64,000 bases of DNA from Megachile rotundata (lineage: Eukaryota; Arthropoda; Insecta; Hymenoptera; Megachilidae): positions 124,001 through 188,000 of the forward strand of contig NW_027473585.1 in assembly GCF_050947335.1 (NCBI RefSeq). Reading direction: 5' to 3'. Below the pieces are notes generated by a model. The model made no database searches. It worked only from the letters and a program-made list of their open reading frames with translations, and was not told the DNA's origin. Within the stretch, counting starts at the first letter, position 1. Every line of letters begins with the position of its first letter. The position numbers and the translations under genes are program-made. Of this stretch, positions 13,701 through 22,977 are shown piece by piece.

Positions 13701-13884
13701 AATAAGGACGGAACCATATAGCGCATCTGGAATCCAGACTCACATGCCACTCACTCCGGATTTCATACGGCTCACAGATACAAACAAAATCCGCACAACG
13801 CTCGCCCGCGGTTTGCCAAAGGAGATCCTGAGCGAGACGGCAGTTGTTGAGGTTCAATTGGAGAACAGAAACGGGAGAAGACAT
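10762..13884 (-). CDS. R1-clade non-LTR retrotransposon endonuclease-reverse transcriptase (ORF2)
   Basis: Intact 1040-residue protein from the ATG at 13884; the frame extends six codons further to a GTG. Residues 1-225 form an AP-type endonuclease, which nicks target DNA to prime reverse transcription: LQLNLNN, ICEPY (Glu38), GDFNARSPTWG (Asp125, Asn127), IDFAV (Asp175) and SDH at 199-201. The RT domain follows: KKAPGPDGMSG near 465, LVLIPKANKP, LDVKNAFNTL (Asp597), GVPQGSVLGP near 655 and FADDM with catalytic Asp688-Asp689. A C-terminal CX2CX9HX4C finger lies at 962-980, then a Lys/Glu-rich helix typical of R1-clade ORF2 ends. Length and order match the clade. No stop or frameshift is present and all catalytic residues seem intact, so it may be recently active or kept by selection. 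No Gag ORF lies upstream on this strand; a stop (TAG) directly precedes the open frame, forming the AG of a splice acceptor. Target specificity cannot be read. Confidence 0.94.
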   Translation of the reverse strand: MSSPVSVLQLNLNNCRLAQDLLWQTAGERCADFVCICEPYEIRSEWHVSLDSRCAIWFRPYSSSDFGVVHCSGRGDGFVLVETRDFCIGSCYLSPNLSSSALDHILTALSSYILRSPKPFILCGDFNARSPTWGSESLDSRGRLLELLFSELGVSPVCSDGGPSFHRGAYSSRIDFAVCSLPLLSCLIRSAVLPDFTGSDHSFLLHNFSLSSLAPDIPGSSSSSCPSDFPWLPRSTPIDLDIWFETLSSSTFCTRDFSDSSHFFSPAEIDSELSCLQSLFDSLRPSLPLRRKKRRDAPWWNEELSILRRETRKASDLYRYTLSRDSALASELALPAYLLARRTFRSLLRRRKNECFQEMVSEVRSDVWGRPYKSMMKKLRGNQPPVSLNREEFRLAMQALFVCVPNSSPSTSASSLSISSSVQSVSSPILSPSLHHNSFVNPDGSDTPICPLNVAYSLARIGPKKAPGPDGMSGEVIRVIGRVALNWLTKLFNSCYSQGYFPSAWKSGRLVLIPKANKPFNTLGDLRPLCMLPHLSKGFEYCIRERLLEAVRVSGGFSPRQFGFLSGRSTMQAMRVVTSEWDRARSSNCHCLLVTLDVKNAFNTLKWENILRVAVSRNFPSSLVRILASYLSNRQVGTFLSDGSWIEVPVFAGVPQGSVLGPLLWILAYDGVLDLILPGGAITVGFADDMALVLVARSLSRLRSLAEECLRILGSWYTSQGLVLATHKTEAILLTGRRVPRGISLIHGSHTIQTSPFVRYLGVLFGNSRLYPQHVDKVCTKALAVAKRLSCLLPNLRGCGYTGRILYYRVVESIVFYAAPVWFEAVAFTRILSRLHSTQRVGLLRICRAYRTVSTSVLCVLSGCTPWEFLIHLRTAYFHIDPFADSLDVPRTVDLLVLRDWQSSWSTCSNGDWTRRLIPDLGFWITSGGPRLLSFHLTQVLTGHGCFASYLHRINRISSPVCWFCQSGVEDDAYHTLFSCSCWEPERSALYAVTGPLTPLNFVSVLLGEASHRSAILRFVKLVMMMKEEVERTLEGVPSR

Positions 13885-13902
13885 ACTGCAGGAGAAGTAC
13901 AC

Positions 13903-14000
13903 CTAAAAAGAAATCAGAGTTAAAAGAGAACAACATAAATGGTGCGCGAAAGCAGTTAAAATACAATCTAGGTTAGGAAAATGACAGGTGAGACACTTAC
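13903..14000 (-). other. Candidate 98-bp GT-AG intron just upstream of the RT ORF
   Basis: On the minus strand, a donor CATTG|GTAAGT at 14000 and an acceptor CTGATTTCTTTTTAG ending at 13903 enclose 98 bases. There is a TTTTAAC/CTGAT branch-point-like motif 10-25 bases before the AG and a clean pyrimidine tract. Size and signals are typical of insect introns. Removing it would place the RT ATG 19 bases into the following exon. Pyrimidine bias of this strand makes acceptor-like sites common, but the full GTAAGT donor at the right distance is harder to explain by bias. A second possible acceptor (CTTCTCCTGCAG) lies directly before the ATG. Confidence 0.45.
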
Positions 14001-14580
14001 CAATGTAATGGGAAAACGAGCAAGCCGAGATAATTGCGCACACGACGAACAAACAGCAAGGCAGCAAGCTATAGAAATGGCAGCTGGGCAGAAAGGCTGG
14101 TAAATAAGCAAAACTCGAGGCGCGCAGCAGAGGTGTTAAGACAAAGCTAGCAAAGCGAGCCACAGCAGAAGTAAGTAATCTAGAATAAAAGCCAGAATTA
14201 AAGTTAGAATAAATCACTGCAAGGGAAATAACATGCAAGAGCAGACGAATGGGAGGGATAATAGGACAAAAGGAAACAGACAGGAAAGCAGAGTAAGTAA
14301 AGTAGGAGCTAGAACAGGAAAAACACCAGTCAAATCAACAGAGGAGGTGCGTGAGTGGCGGCAAAATTAGAGAACAAAGCAGGTGAGGACATAAGATAAG
14401 ACAAAAGGGGAAATAAGGATAGAGCACACGCGTATGCACATGCACAGCAAGTAACATTAGACAAAATGGAACAAACAATGCTAAATAAACAGCTTGCAAT
14501 GGTAGGTCGGTATATGATAGGGATTTTTTAGCCTATCTTTCACTAAATATCACATTAAACTGTAAATTAAACTATACTTT

Positions 14581-14586
14581 ACTCAC
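14581..14586 (-). other. Candidate 5' splice donor (TGG|GTGAGT)
   Basis: The minus strand reads CTGTGG|GTGAGTAAAG. With the acceptor-like tract ending near 14738 it would define an exon of about 150 bp. Downstream acceptor candidates end near 14309 and 14179. Confidence 0.3.
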
Positions 14587-15038
14587 CCACAGTAAGAGTC
14601 ACGGGGAAACTGAAAGCAGAAGTGAATACAAGGGAAAAAGGAAGGTGGCAAAGATTGCAGGTACGCAGGCAGATTCAGCAGTTAAACAGCAGCAAAACAA
14701 TCCACAACGAAAGCGAAAACCAGCAGGGCCGGATCAGGCTAGAAGAAAGAAAAGCAGATTAAACACAGACTAGATACAAATGCAGCATCAATGCTGAGAA
14801 ACTAAACACAGGATAAAGGAAACTTAGAATAATTAAGTATAAATACCTATAGAAACAACGAAGAAATAGAGGAATATAGCAGCAACAAAACTGGAAAGAG
14901 ATCGCCGACAAACTAGAAATTAAAAAGCATACAAGTTAATCAACAATCAACCAGGCAAAGGGGCGATCAATTAAAAGGCAGGATAAACAAGCTACAAGCA
15001 AATAAATTAAATTAAAATTAAATAGATAAAATCAAGGC

Positions 15039-15044
15039 ACTCAC
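15039..15044 (-). other. Candidate 5' splice donor (TTG|GTGAGT)
   Basis: The minus strand reads CCTGTTG|GTGAGTGCC, a perfect GTGAGT hexamer. It is the most upstream strong donor before the RT gene. It could pair with the acceptor-like tract TTTTCTTTCTTCTAG ending near 14738. Confidence 0.3.
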
Positions 15045-15529
15045 CAACAGGCGATCGCGGAAGACGAACAAAATGGCGAAAAAACGGCAATGCACTTGCT
15101 GGTGGGTAGAAAATGGTTCAACCCTGACACAAGACGCAGGTAGAAAGAAATTAGGCGCAGCCGAAAGGGAAAGTGGAGTGACAAGCAGGGAGAGAAAGAA
15201 CCGCCGACAGCGACAACGTGAATACAGTAGGGAACGGTAAGCGACACCAAGCGGCGGCGTACGGAAGCAGACTCAGGCGAACATAGCGGTGGACAACGAA
15301 AGCAAACGGAAGTGAATGGGTTGTTGCAGAACTTCTTTGTGCAAGCAAACCTTCGTAGATAATACTGCAAAATCAGCGGAGATTTGACGCATTTCTCGAG
15401 CGACAGCGACCACAACACACACATAATGCATAAGGCATAGTGTATAATGCATAACACATAATATACATATACTTATATTTATCCTATATTTGTATGTAAA
15501 TTTCAATTCACAATTTCAAATTTCAAATT

Positions 15530-16612
15530 TCAGTCGCCGGGACGAAGCTGCATGGAGCCATCGAAAACACTCGCTCGGATCCCTTTTCTCTTCGTAAAAT
15601 TTTGTTACCAAAGGTAGAAATCGGTAACTACCATCAATAACGAGTGGTTGCAATACCAATTAGCCTGCCAATACACGCAAATCGCCAACTCTGAATTTTA
15701 AATTTTTAAATTTATAAATTTCATCAAAATTTTAGTTTTTCGAATTCAACTTGCAAGCGATGCAATCACGCGCGCACCATGATTGCGCGACTCTCGGCAA
15801 CTCGCAGAGGTCGACGCGAGATCAGGGGGAACTTTCGTGATTATTCACCGCGAAGAAGGTAGGGCAAATCACCGAAATCGGCTACTTCGAAACCTTTTCT
15901 TCGTGATTTTCCGATGTCTATAATGCAGGAAGCGGAAATCCCCAGCGATATTGGGTAGCTACCAATCTAATTAATCTAGCAATATATGCAGTTTCAACCT
16001 ACGATCTTCGAAGCTATTAAATTGTAAATTTCTAAATTTTTGATTTTGATTTCTCAAAATTCAGTTCCTCAGACGGCGCGATCACGCGCGCAACATGACA
16101 GTGTGATTTTCGGAAGCTCTTGACGTTGCCGCAGGACCGCTAATTCTCTCGCGGTTTTTCGCCGCGACGAAATTGGGCGGAGGCACCGAAAATCGCTCTC
16201 GCGTATCTCTTTTCTTCGTAAAATTTTTCGCTCTTTTCTTCGTAAATTTATCGCTGTCGGTAAGGCAGGAATCGATAATTTTCAGTAATATCGGGTGGAT
16301 ACAAACCTAATCAATTTAATAATCAATAAAATTTGTGCTGAATTTAGCTTACGAATTTTCAAAGTTATTGGAATCTAGTAATTTTTCTAAAATTTCTAGT
16401 TTCTTGAAAATCAACTTTCCCAAACGACGCGGTCACGCGTGCGTCGTGAGCAGGTGAATTCCGGATACACGCGGTGGTTGTCGCGGGACCGCGAACTCTC
16501 TCGCGATTTTCAACCCGGTGGAGCTGCATGAAATCACTGAGAATCTGCCAACTCGAATTCTTCTTTTCGTAAATTTTACTACCGATAATACAGGCACCGG
16601 CAATTCCCACCA
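15530..16612. repeat. Diverged tandem repeats of about 330 bp, three and a fraction units
   Basis: Recurrent landmarks show an old tandem array. TTTTCTTCGT-type blocks lie at about 15590, 15895, 16235 and 16562, each followed by a CGGTAA/CAGGNANCGG-type block and a GAGTGG/GGGTGG block. An AT-rich AAATTTNTAAATTT block follows, and then GC-rich CGATCACGCGCG blocks at about 15762, 16078 and 16428. Spacing is about 305-350 bp. Units are too diverged for a clean consensus by eye. They abut the 294-bp array, and the start of a fourth unit grades into it. Confidence 0.7.
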
Positions 16613-16645
16613 ATGACGAGTGGCCGCAAATCTAACTTAAATTTA

Positions 16646-18115
16646 GGCAGGAGAAAGGAGGAGGAACAAAATAGAGAACAGAAATTCGATCTCGAAGTGA
16701 GTTACGAACAGCGAAGCGGCTCAAGTTCCGATCCGAAAGGATACGGAGCGTTGCTGGCAACTCCCGGTTGCCTCTCTCGCAGGGGCAACCAGTGGAAGCA
16801 GCGACAAAATGGCGGGCAACGCTGGGAGAAACGAACCGAGAGGGAGAATAATTACCGAAGGATCGAATGTCGACGATACGAAGAATTCGGGTGTTCACCT
16901 GGTCACAGTACCATTAGGGAACATTTAGGAGACTGAGTAGAATCGACAGGAGAGAGTGAGGAGAAACAAAACAGAAAATTCGAGCTCGAAGTGAGTTACG
17001 AACAGCGAAGCGGCTCAAGTTCCGATCCGAAAGGATACGGAGCGTTGCTGGCAACTTCCGGTTGCCTCTCTCGCAGGGGCGACCAGGGGAAGCAGCGACA
17101 AAATGGCGGGCAACGCTGGGAGGAACGAACCGAGAGGGAGAATAACTACCGAACGATCGAATGTCGGCGATACGAAGAATTCGGGTGTTCACCTGGTCAC
17201 AGTACCATTAGGGAACATTTCGAAGACCGAGTAGAATCGACAGGAGAGAGGGAGGAGAAACGAAACAGAAAGTTTGAGCTCGAAGTGAGTTACGAACAGC
17301 GAAGCGGCTCAAGTTCCGATTCGAAAGGATACGGAGCGTTGCTGGCAACTTCCGGTTGCCTCTCTCGCAGGGGCAACCAGTGGAAGCAGCGACAAAATGG
17401 CGGGCAACGCTGGGAGAAACGAACCGAGAGGGAGAATAACTACCGAACGATCGAATGTCGGCGATGCGAAGAATTCGGGTGTTCACCTGGTCACAGTACC
17501 ATTAGGGAACATTTCGAAGACCGAGTAGAATCGACAGGAGAGAGGGAGGAGAAACGAAACAGAAAATTCGAGCTCGAAGTGAGTTACGAACAGCGAAGCG
17601 GCTCAAGTTCCGATCCGAAAGGACACGGAGCGTTGCTGGCAACTTCCGGTTGCCTCTCTCGCAGGGGCAACCAGTGGAAGCAGCGACAAAATGGCGGGCA
17701 ACGCTGCGAGAAACGAACCGAGAGGGAGAATAACTACCGAGCGATCAAAATCGACGAGGCGAGGTGCTAGAGCGCCCAGGTGGTTGCATAACTACAGGGG
17801 CAGTATAGAACCGAGCGGAAACGATCAGAGAAAGCGAGGAAAACAAACCAGAGAGGAGCAGGAGTCAAAACCGATGCCTCGACGGATCTACGAGCATGGG
17901 AAATTCTCGGTAGCGAGCGGTCAAAGTTCCGACCCGGAAGGAAATGGAACGTTACTGGCAACCTTCGGTTGCCCTATTGCAGGGGCAACAAATGAAGGCA
18001 GAAACAACGGCGGGCGGTGCTACCGGAAATGACTCGAAAGCTCGGACAGACCTTTTAATCGGAGAGCGCTGGAACAAAGAACCCGATCGTCAGCCTGGTC
18101 ACAGTACCATTAGGG
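16646..18115. repeat. 294-bp tandem repeat array, four clean units and one decayed
   Basis: GAGTTACGAACAGCGAAGCG recurs at 16699, 16993, 17287 and 17581, an exact 294-bp period. Units differ by only a few per cent. The fourth decays after about 17750. A much diverged fifth unit runs to GGTCACAGTACCATTAGGG at about 18095-18113, a sequence also near the end of each clean unit. Because 294 is a multiple of three, both strands keep long open frames through the array (plus strand 16613-17770 with a single TGA near 16934; minus strand frames of about 90 codons per unit). I recognise no protein domain. Position upstream of the minus-strand RT unit would fit a promoter-type repeat array. Confidence 0.9.
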
Positions 18116-18474
18116 GGCGAAACGGGAACTGAGGGAAAGTGCTCGAAGAGAGAAAGGAAACGAAATACCGAGAGCAATGGGCTCATACAGCGTTGTGAAA
18201 GAGGACTGGGACGAAGTAGGAAACGCGGCAAAAGGGATCGGGGTATCGGCGGGGGCGGGGAGCACATGCGAAAACCAAATGTAACAATTAGAGGGAAAAT
18301 AGAATTAGGATGAGATAAGAGTAAGGGTATAGGGGATGCGCAGAAGAAAAGGAAAAAATAAGATCTCCGCACTTAACAGCTAATCATTAGATATTATTTA
18401 TTTATTATTTATTCATATATTCATCTAATTACCAATTTAATTATAATTATTATAACATATTACCTCACTGAGGC
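18116..18474. other. Purine-rich then AT-rich non-coding sequence
   Basis: 18116-18380 is purine-rich on the plus strand without a convincing frame. 18380-18474 is AT-rich with TTTATTTATT motifs. Nothing recognisable. Confidence 0.5.
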
Positions 18475-18498
18475 TATATATATATATATATATATATA
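18475..18498. repeat. (TA)12 microsatellite
   Basis: Perfect TA dinucleotide run followed by AAGTACGCGGTCAGG. An AATAAA lies 52 bases further on, at 18550-18555. The TATA-like run plus AATAAA superficially resembles an LTR core, but no terminal repeat partner was found. Confidence 0.9.
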
Positions 18499-18756
18499 AG
18501 TACGCGGTCAGGCTTCGGAATCAGCTCACTTTTGCGTACCTGCGGAAGCAATAAAGTACTATAAACATTAGAATATTAAAGCTGCGCAAGCAGAAACATA
18601 GGGAGCGGAGCAGGGAAGGAACAAAAAGGAAATAGGGGGTGGGAGGGGCGGAGGCTGAGGAAACAAACAAACAAATAAGGAAACAAGGAATAATAATTAT
18701 AGAAAGGAATAAATATAGGATACTCGGTACAGAGATAAGATAATAGACAGGAACAA

Positions 18757-18990
18757 GCGTTGCGGGGGCGGGGGCGGGGGGGGCGGGGGCGGAAAAACGA
18801 GAACATAGCTTAAGCGAACAGGGCGAGACTTACCCTAGAAGAAACAAATATAAGACAACTAGAAGTATAGTATATAGTATATTCTGACAACAGTCAGAGT
18901 AGCGTTTGCGGGGGCGTGGGCGGGGGCGGGGGCGGGGGTGGGGGGCGGAATAGCGAAATATAGCTTATCGAACAGAGTTAGACTTACTTT
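18757..18990 (+). repeat. Duplicated G-rich block with G-quadruplex potential
   Basis: Two related units about 145 bp apart. Each begins GCGTT(T)GCGGGGGCG, runs through repeated GGGGGCG, and continues with a GCGGAA...ACATAGCTT/ATATAGCTT...CGAACAG...GACTTAC segment (18757-18835 and 18902-18990). Each unit has at least four runs of three or more G within about 40 bases, so the plus strand can form G-quadruplexes. Confidence 0.75.
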
Positions 18991-18999
18991 ACATACTGA

Positions 19000-19490
19000 C
19001 CTCTTAATACCAAGTCGACAGCGACACATAGGTGCGAAATGGTGGGAAGAGGTCGCGGATTTTTGGCCGTATGTTCTCGCCCACCGAGAGGAGGCGCCGG
19101 GTGGACGTTACAAGTTCAGCTGGAGATCGGTGCTATACGCACGGGAGTCTCCCCTAGTTCTTGACGTGCCTCTCGGGCCAAATCTCTTTGGTTGAGGGCA
19201 TCCATTCCTCACACATGGAACACATTCGCGGGGGGGGTGGGGGTAGAGTTCTCTTTCATAACAGCGAGCGATGGCCTAGTCCAGGTACACTATGCCTCAC
19301 CCGGTAAGGAAGCCTGGCGGGTTGCCGCCAACCCCTGCTTTGCGGGGGCGGGAGACAGTTTTAGTGAGTAGGCCGTGGAAACCGCCCCTCTTCTAGGGGC
19401 GCCGGAAGCGGGAGTCTCACACTACCTGGGCCGTCTTCTCAGGTGTCCGTTACTGGATTTCTGTCTTCCTTAAACAAAAAAAAAAAAAAA
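19000..19490 (+). mobile_element. 5'-truncated R1-like non-LTR retrotransposon 3' end
   Basis: Ends in a 15-A tail (19476-19490). Just before it is a GC-rich 3' untranslated region with TTTTAGTGAGTAGG at about 19359, a perfect hairpin and TCTCACACTACCTGGGCCG, a layout I associate with R1-clade 3' ends. A short upstream frame ending at 19195 contains WWEEVADFWPYVLAHREEA. This resembles the W..V..F...V...KE helix that closes R1-clade ORF2 proteins, so it may be the last codons of a truncated ORF2. The 5' boundary is uncertain and lies after the G-rich duplication. The tail joins the satellite within three bases. No target-site duplication was identified, because the left flank is not satellite. 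Confidence 0.65.
19384..19400 (+). other. Perfect 6-bp stem-loop in the retrotransposon 3' region
   Basis: GCCCCT, loop CTTCT, AGGGGC. 3' hairpins of this kind are known RT-recognition or stability elements in some non-LTR retrotransposons; that role here is inference. Confidence 0.6.
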
Positions 19491-19985
19491 TAAGATAGGA
19501 TAACATAACATAACTAGATAGTACAGAGTCGAATTACAGCTGATATGTGCGAATTAGAGGCTGAATCGTGCGAAAATGAGCATAATTCGTGCAAAACGAG
19601 CAAAATTGTTCATTGTGGTGTTGAATTGTGCTCAGATAGGATAACTTAGCATAACTAGATAGTACAGAGTCGAACTGCAGCGGATATGTGCGAATTAGAG
19701 GCTGAATCGTGCGAAAATGAGCATAATTCGTGCAAAACGAGCAAAATTGTTCGTTGTGGTGTTGAATTGTGCTCAGATAGGATCACTTAACATAACTAGA
19801 TAGTACAGAGTCGAATTACAGCGGATATGTGCGAATTAGAGGCTGAATCGTTCGAAAATGAGCAAAATTCGTTCAAAACGAGCAAAATTCGTGCAAAACG
19901 AGCAAAATTGTTCATTGTGGTGTTGAATTGTGCTCAGATAGGATAACTTAACATAATTAGATAGTACAGAGTCGAACTGCAGCGG

Positions 19986-22951
19986 ATATGTGCGAATTAG
20001 AGGCTGAATCGTGCGAAAATGAGCATAATTCGTGCAAAACGAGCAAAATTGTTCGTTGTGGTGTTGAATTGTGCTCAGATAGGATCACTTAACATAACTA
20101 GATAGTACAGAGTCGAATTACAGCGGATATGTGCGAATTAGAGGCTGAATCGTGCGAAAATGAGCATAATTCGTTCAAAATGAGCAAAATTGTTCATTGT
20201 AGTGTTCAATTGTGCTCAGATAGGTTAACTTAACATAACTAGATAGTACAGAATCGAATTACAGCGGATATGTGCGAATTAGAGGCTGAATCGTTCGAAA
20301 ATGAACAAAATACGTTCAAAACGAGCAAAATTCGTGCAAAACGAGCAAAATTGTTCATTGTGGTGTTCAATTGTGCTCAGATAGGATAACGTAACATAAC
20401 TAGATAGTACAGAGTCGAATTACAGCGGATATGTACGAATTAGTGGCTGAATCGTGCGAAAATGAGCATAATTCGTTCAAAACGAGCAAAGTTGTTCATT
20501 GTGGTGCTGAATTGTGCTCAGGAACGATGACTTAACATAACTAGATGGGACAGAGTCCAATCACAGCGGATATGTGCGAATTAGAGGCTGAATCGTGCGA
20601 AAATGAGCATAATTCGTTCAAAACGAGCAAAATTGTTCATTGTGGTGTTGAATTGTGCTCAGATAGGATAACTTAACATAACTAGATAGTACAGATTCGA
20701 ATTACAGCGGATATGTGCGAATTAGAGGCTGAATCGTTCGAAAATGAGCATAATTCGTTCAAAACGAGCAAAATTGTTCATTGTTGTGTTGAATTGTGCT
20801 CAGATAGGATAACTTAACATAACTAGATAGTACAGAGTCGAATTACAGCCGATATGTGCGAATTAGAGGCTGAATCGTGCGAAAATGAGCATAATTCGTG
20901 CAAAACGAGCAAAATTGTTCGTTGTGGTGTTGAATTGTGCTCAGAGAGGATAACTTAACATAACTAGATAGTACAGAGTCGAATTACAGCGGATATGTAC
21001 GAATTAGAGGCTGAATCGTGCGAAAATGAGCATAATTCGTTCAAAACGAGCAAAATTGTTCATTGTGGTGTTGAATTGTGCTCAGATAGGATAACTTAAC
21101 ATAACTAGATAGTACAGAGTCGAATTACAGCGGATATGTGCGAATTAGAGGCTGAATCGTGCGAAAATGAGCATAATTCGTGCAAAACGAGCAAAATTGT
21201 TCATTGTGGTGTTGAATTGTTCTCAGATAGGATAACTTAACATAACTAGATAGTACAGAGTCGAATTACAGCGGATATGTGCGAATTAGAGGCTGAATCG
21301 TTCGAAAATGAGCAAAATTCGTTCAAAACGAGCAAAATTCGTGCAAAACGAGCAAAATTGTTCATTGTGGTGTTGAATTGTGCTCAGATAGGATAGCTTA
21401 ACATAACTAGATAGTACAGAGTCGAATTACAGCGGACATGTGCGAATTAGAGGCTGAATCGTGCGAAAATGAGCATAATTCGTGCAAAACGAGCAAAATT
21501 GTTCGTTGTGGTGTTGAATTGTGCTCAGATAGGATCACTTAACATAACTAGATAGTACAGAGTCGAATTACAGCGGATATGTGCGAATTAGAGGCTGAAT
21601 CGTGCGAAAATGAGCATAATTCGTTCAAAATGAGCAAAATTGTTCATTGTAGTGTTCAATTGTGCTCAGATAGGTTAACTTAACATAACTAGATAGTACA
21701 GAATCGAATTACAGCGGATATGTGCGAATTAGAGGCTGAATCGTTCGAAAATGAACAAAATACGTTCAAAACGAGCAAAATTCGTGCAAAACGAGCAAAA
21801 TTGTTCATTGTGGTGTTCAATTGTGCTCAGATAGGATAACGTAACATAACTAGATAGTACAGAGTCGAATTACAGCGGATATGTACGAATTAGTGGCTGA
21901 ATCGTGCGAAAATGAGCATAATTCGTTCAAAACGAGCAAAGTTGTTCATTGTGGTGCTGAATTGTGCTCAGGAACGATGACTTAACATAACTAGATGGGA
22001 CAGAGTCCAATCACAGCGGATATGTGCGAATTAGAGGCTGAATCGTGCGAAAATGAGCATAATTCGTTCAAAACGAGCAAAATTGTTCATTGTGGTGTTG
22101 AATTGTGCTCAGATAGGATAACTTAACATAACTAGATAGTACAGATTCGAATTACAGCGGATATGTGCGAATTAGAGGCTGAATCGTTCGAAAATGAGCA
22201 TAATTCGTTCAAAACGAGCAAAATTGTTCATTGTTGTGTTGAATTGTGCTCAGATAGGATAACTTAACATAACTAGATAGTACAGAGTCGAATTACAGCC
22301 GATATGTGCGAATTAGAGGCTGAATCGTGCGAAAATGAGCATAATTCGTGCAAAACGAGCAAAATTGTTCGTTGTGGTGTTGAATTGTGCTCAGAGAGGA
22401 TAACTTAACATAACTAGATAGTACAGAGTCGAATTACAGCGGATATGTACGAATTAGAGGCTGAATCGTGCGAAAATGAGCATAATTCGTTCAAAACGAG
22501 CAAAATTGTTCATTGTGGTGTTGAATTGTGCTCAGATAGGATAACTTAACATAACTAGATAGTACAGAGTCGAATTACAGCGGATATGTGCGAATTAGAG
22601 GCTGAATCGTGCGAAAATGAGCATAATTCGTGCAAAACGAGCAAAATTGTTCATTGTGGTGTTGAATTGTTCTCAGATAGGATAACTTAACATAACTAGA
22701 TAGTACAGAGTCGAATTACAGCGGATATGTGCGAATTAGAGGCTGAATCGTTCGAAAATGAGCAAAATTCGTTCAAAACGAGCAAAATTCGTGCAAAACG
22801 AGCAAAATTGTTCATTGTGGTGTTGAATTGTGCTCAGATAGGATAGCTTAACATAACTAGATAGTACAGAGTCGAATTACAGCGGACATGTGCGAATTAG
22901 AGGCTGAATCGTGCGAAAATGAGCATAATTCGTGCAAAACGAGCAAAATTG
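19986..22951. repeat. Higher-order repeat, 1450-bp ten-monomer unit in two copies
   Basis: Private variants repeat at a fixed 1450-bp offset: GGAACGATGACTTAACAT at 20521 and 21971; TAGGTTAACTTAAC followed by CAGAATCGAATT near 20221 and 21671; CAGAGAGGATAAC near 20942 and 22392. 1450 equals eight 141-bp plus two 161-bp monomers. As far as compared by eye, the two copies are identical over about 1.5 kb, so the duplication is recent. Confidence 0.9.
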
Positions 22952-22977
22952 TTCATTGTGGTGTTGAATTGTGCTCA

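Larger units (their letters stand above)
14001..15530 (-). other. Non-coding leader upstream of the RT gene, with splice-like motifs
   Basis: Pyrimidine-rich on the minus strand with the same skew as the RT gene. The skew fades near 15.45 kb in an AT-rich TGCATAAT stretch. The open frames here (14238-13903, 15457-15041) are low-complexity Leu/Ser/Cys-rich and carry no Gag or zinc-knuckle motif. Besides the donor at 14000 there are GTGAGT donors at 14586 and 15044, and strong acceptor-like tracts ending at about 14738, 14610, 14309 and 14179. This is compatible with a multi-exon 5' leader, or with chance in a pyrimidine-rich strand. Confidence 0.4.

Noticed and set aside
13903..14238. Minus-strand frame directly upstream of the RT gene as a possible ORF1
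   Set aside because: Hydrophobic, with no Gag core or CCHC knuckle, and it spans the candidate intron.
18475..18555. TATA-like run plus AATAAA as an LTR core
   Set aside because: No second copy forming a terminal repeat, no primer-binding site or polypurine tract, and no LTR-element protein in the window.
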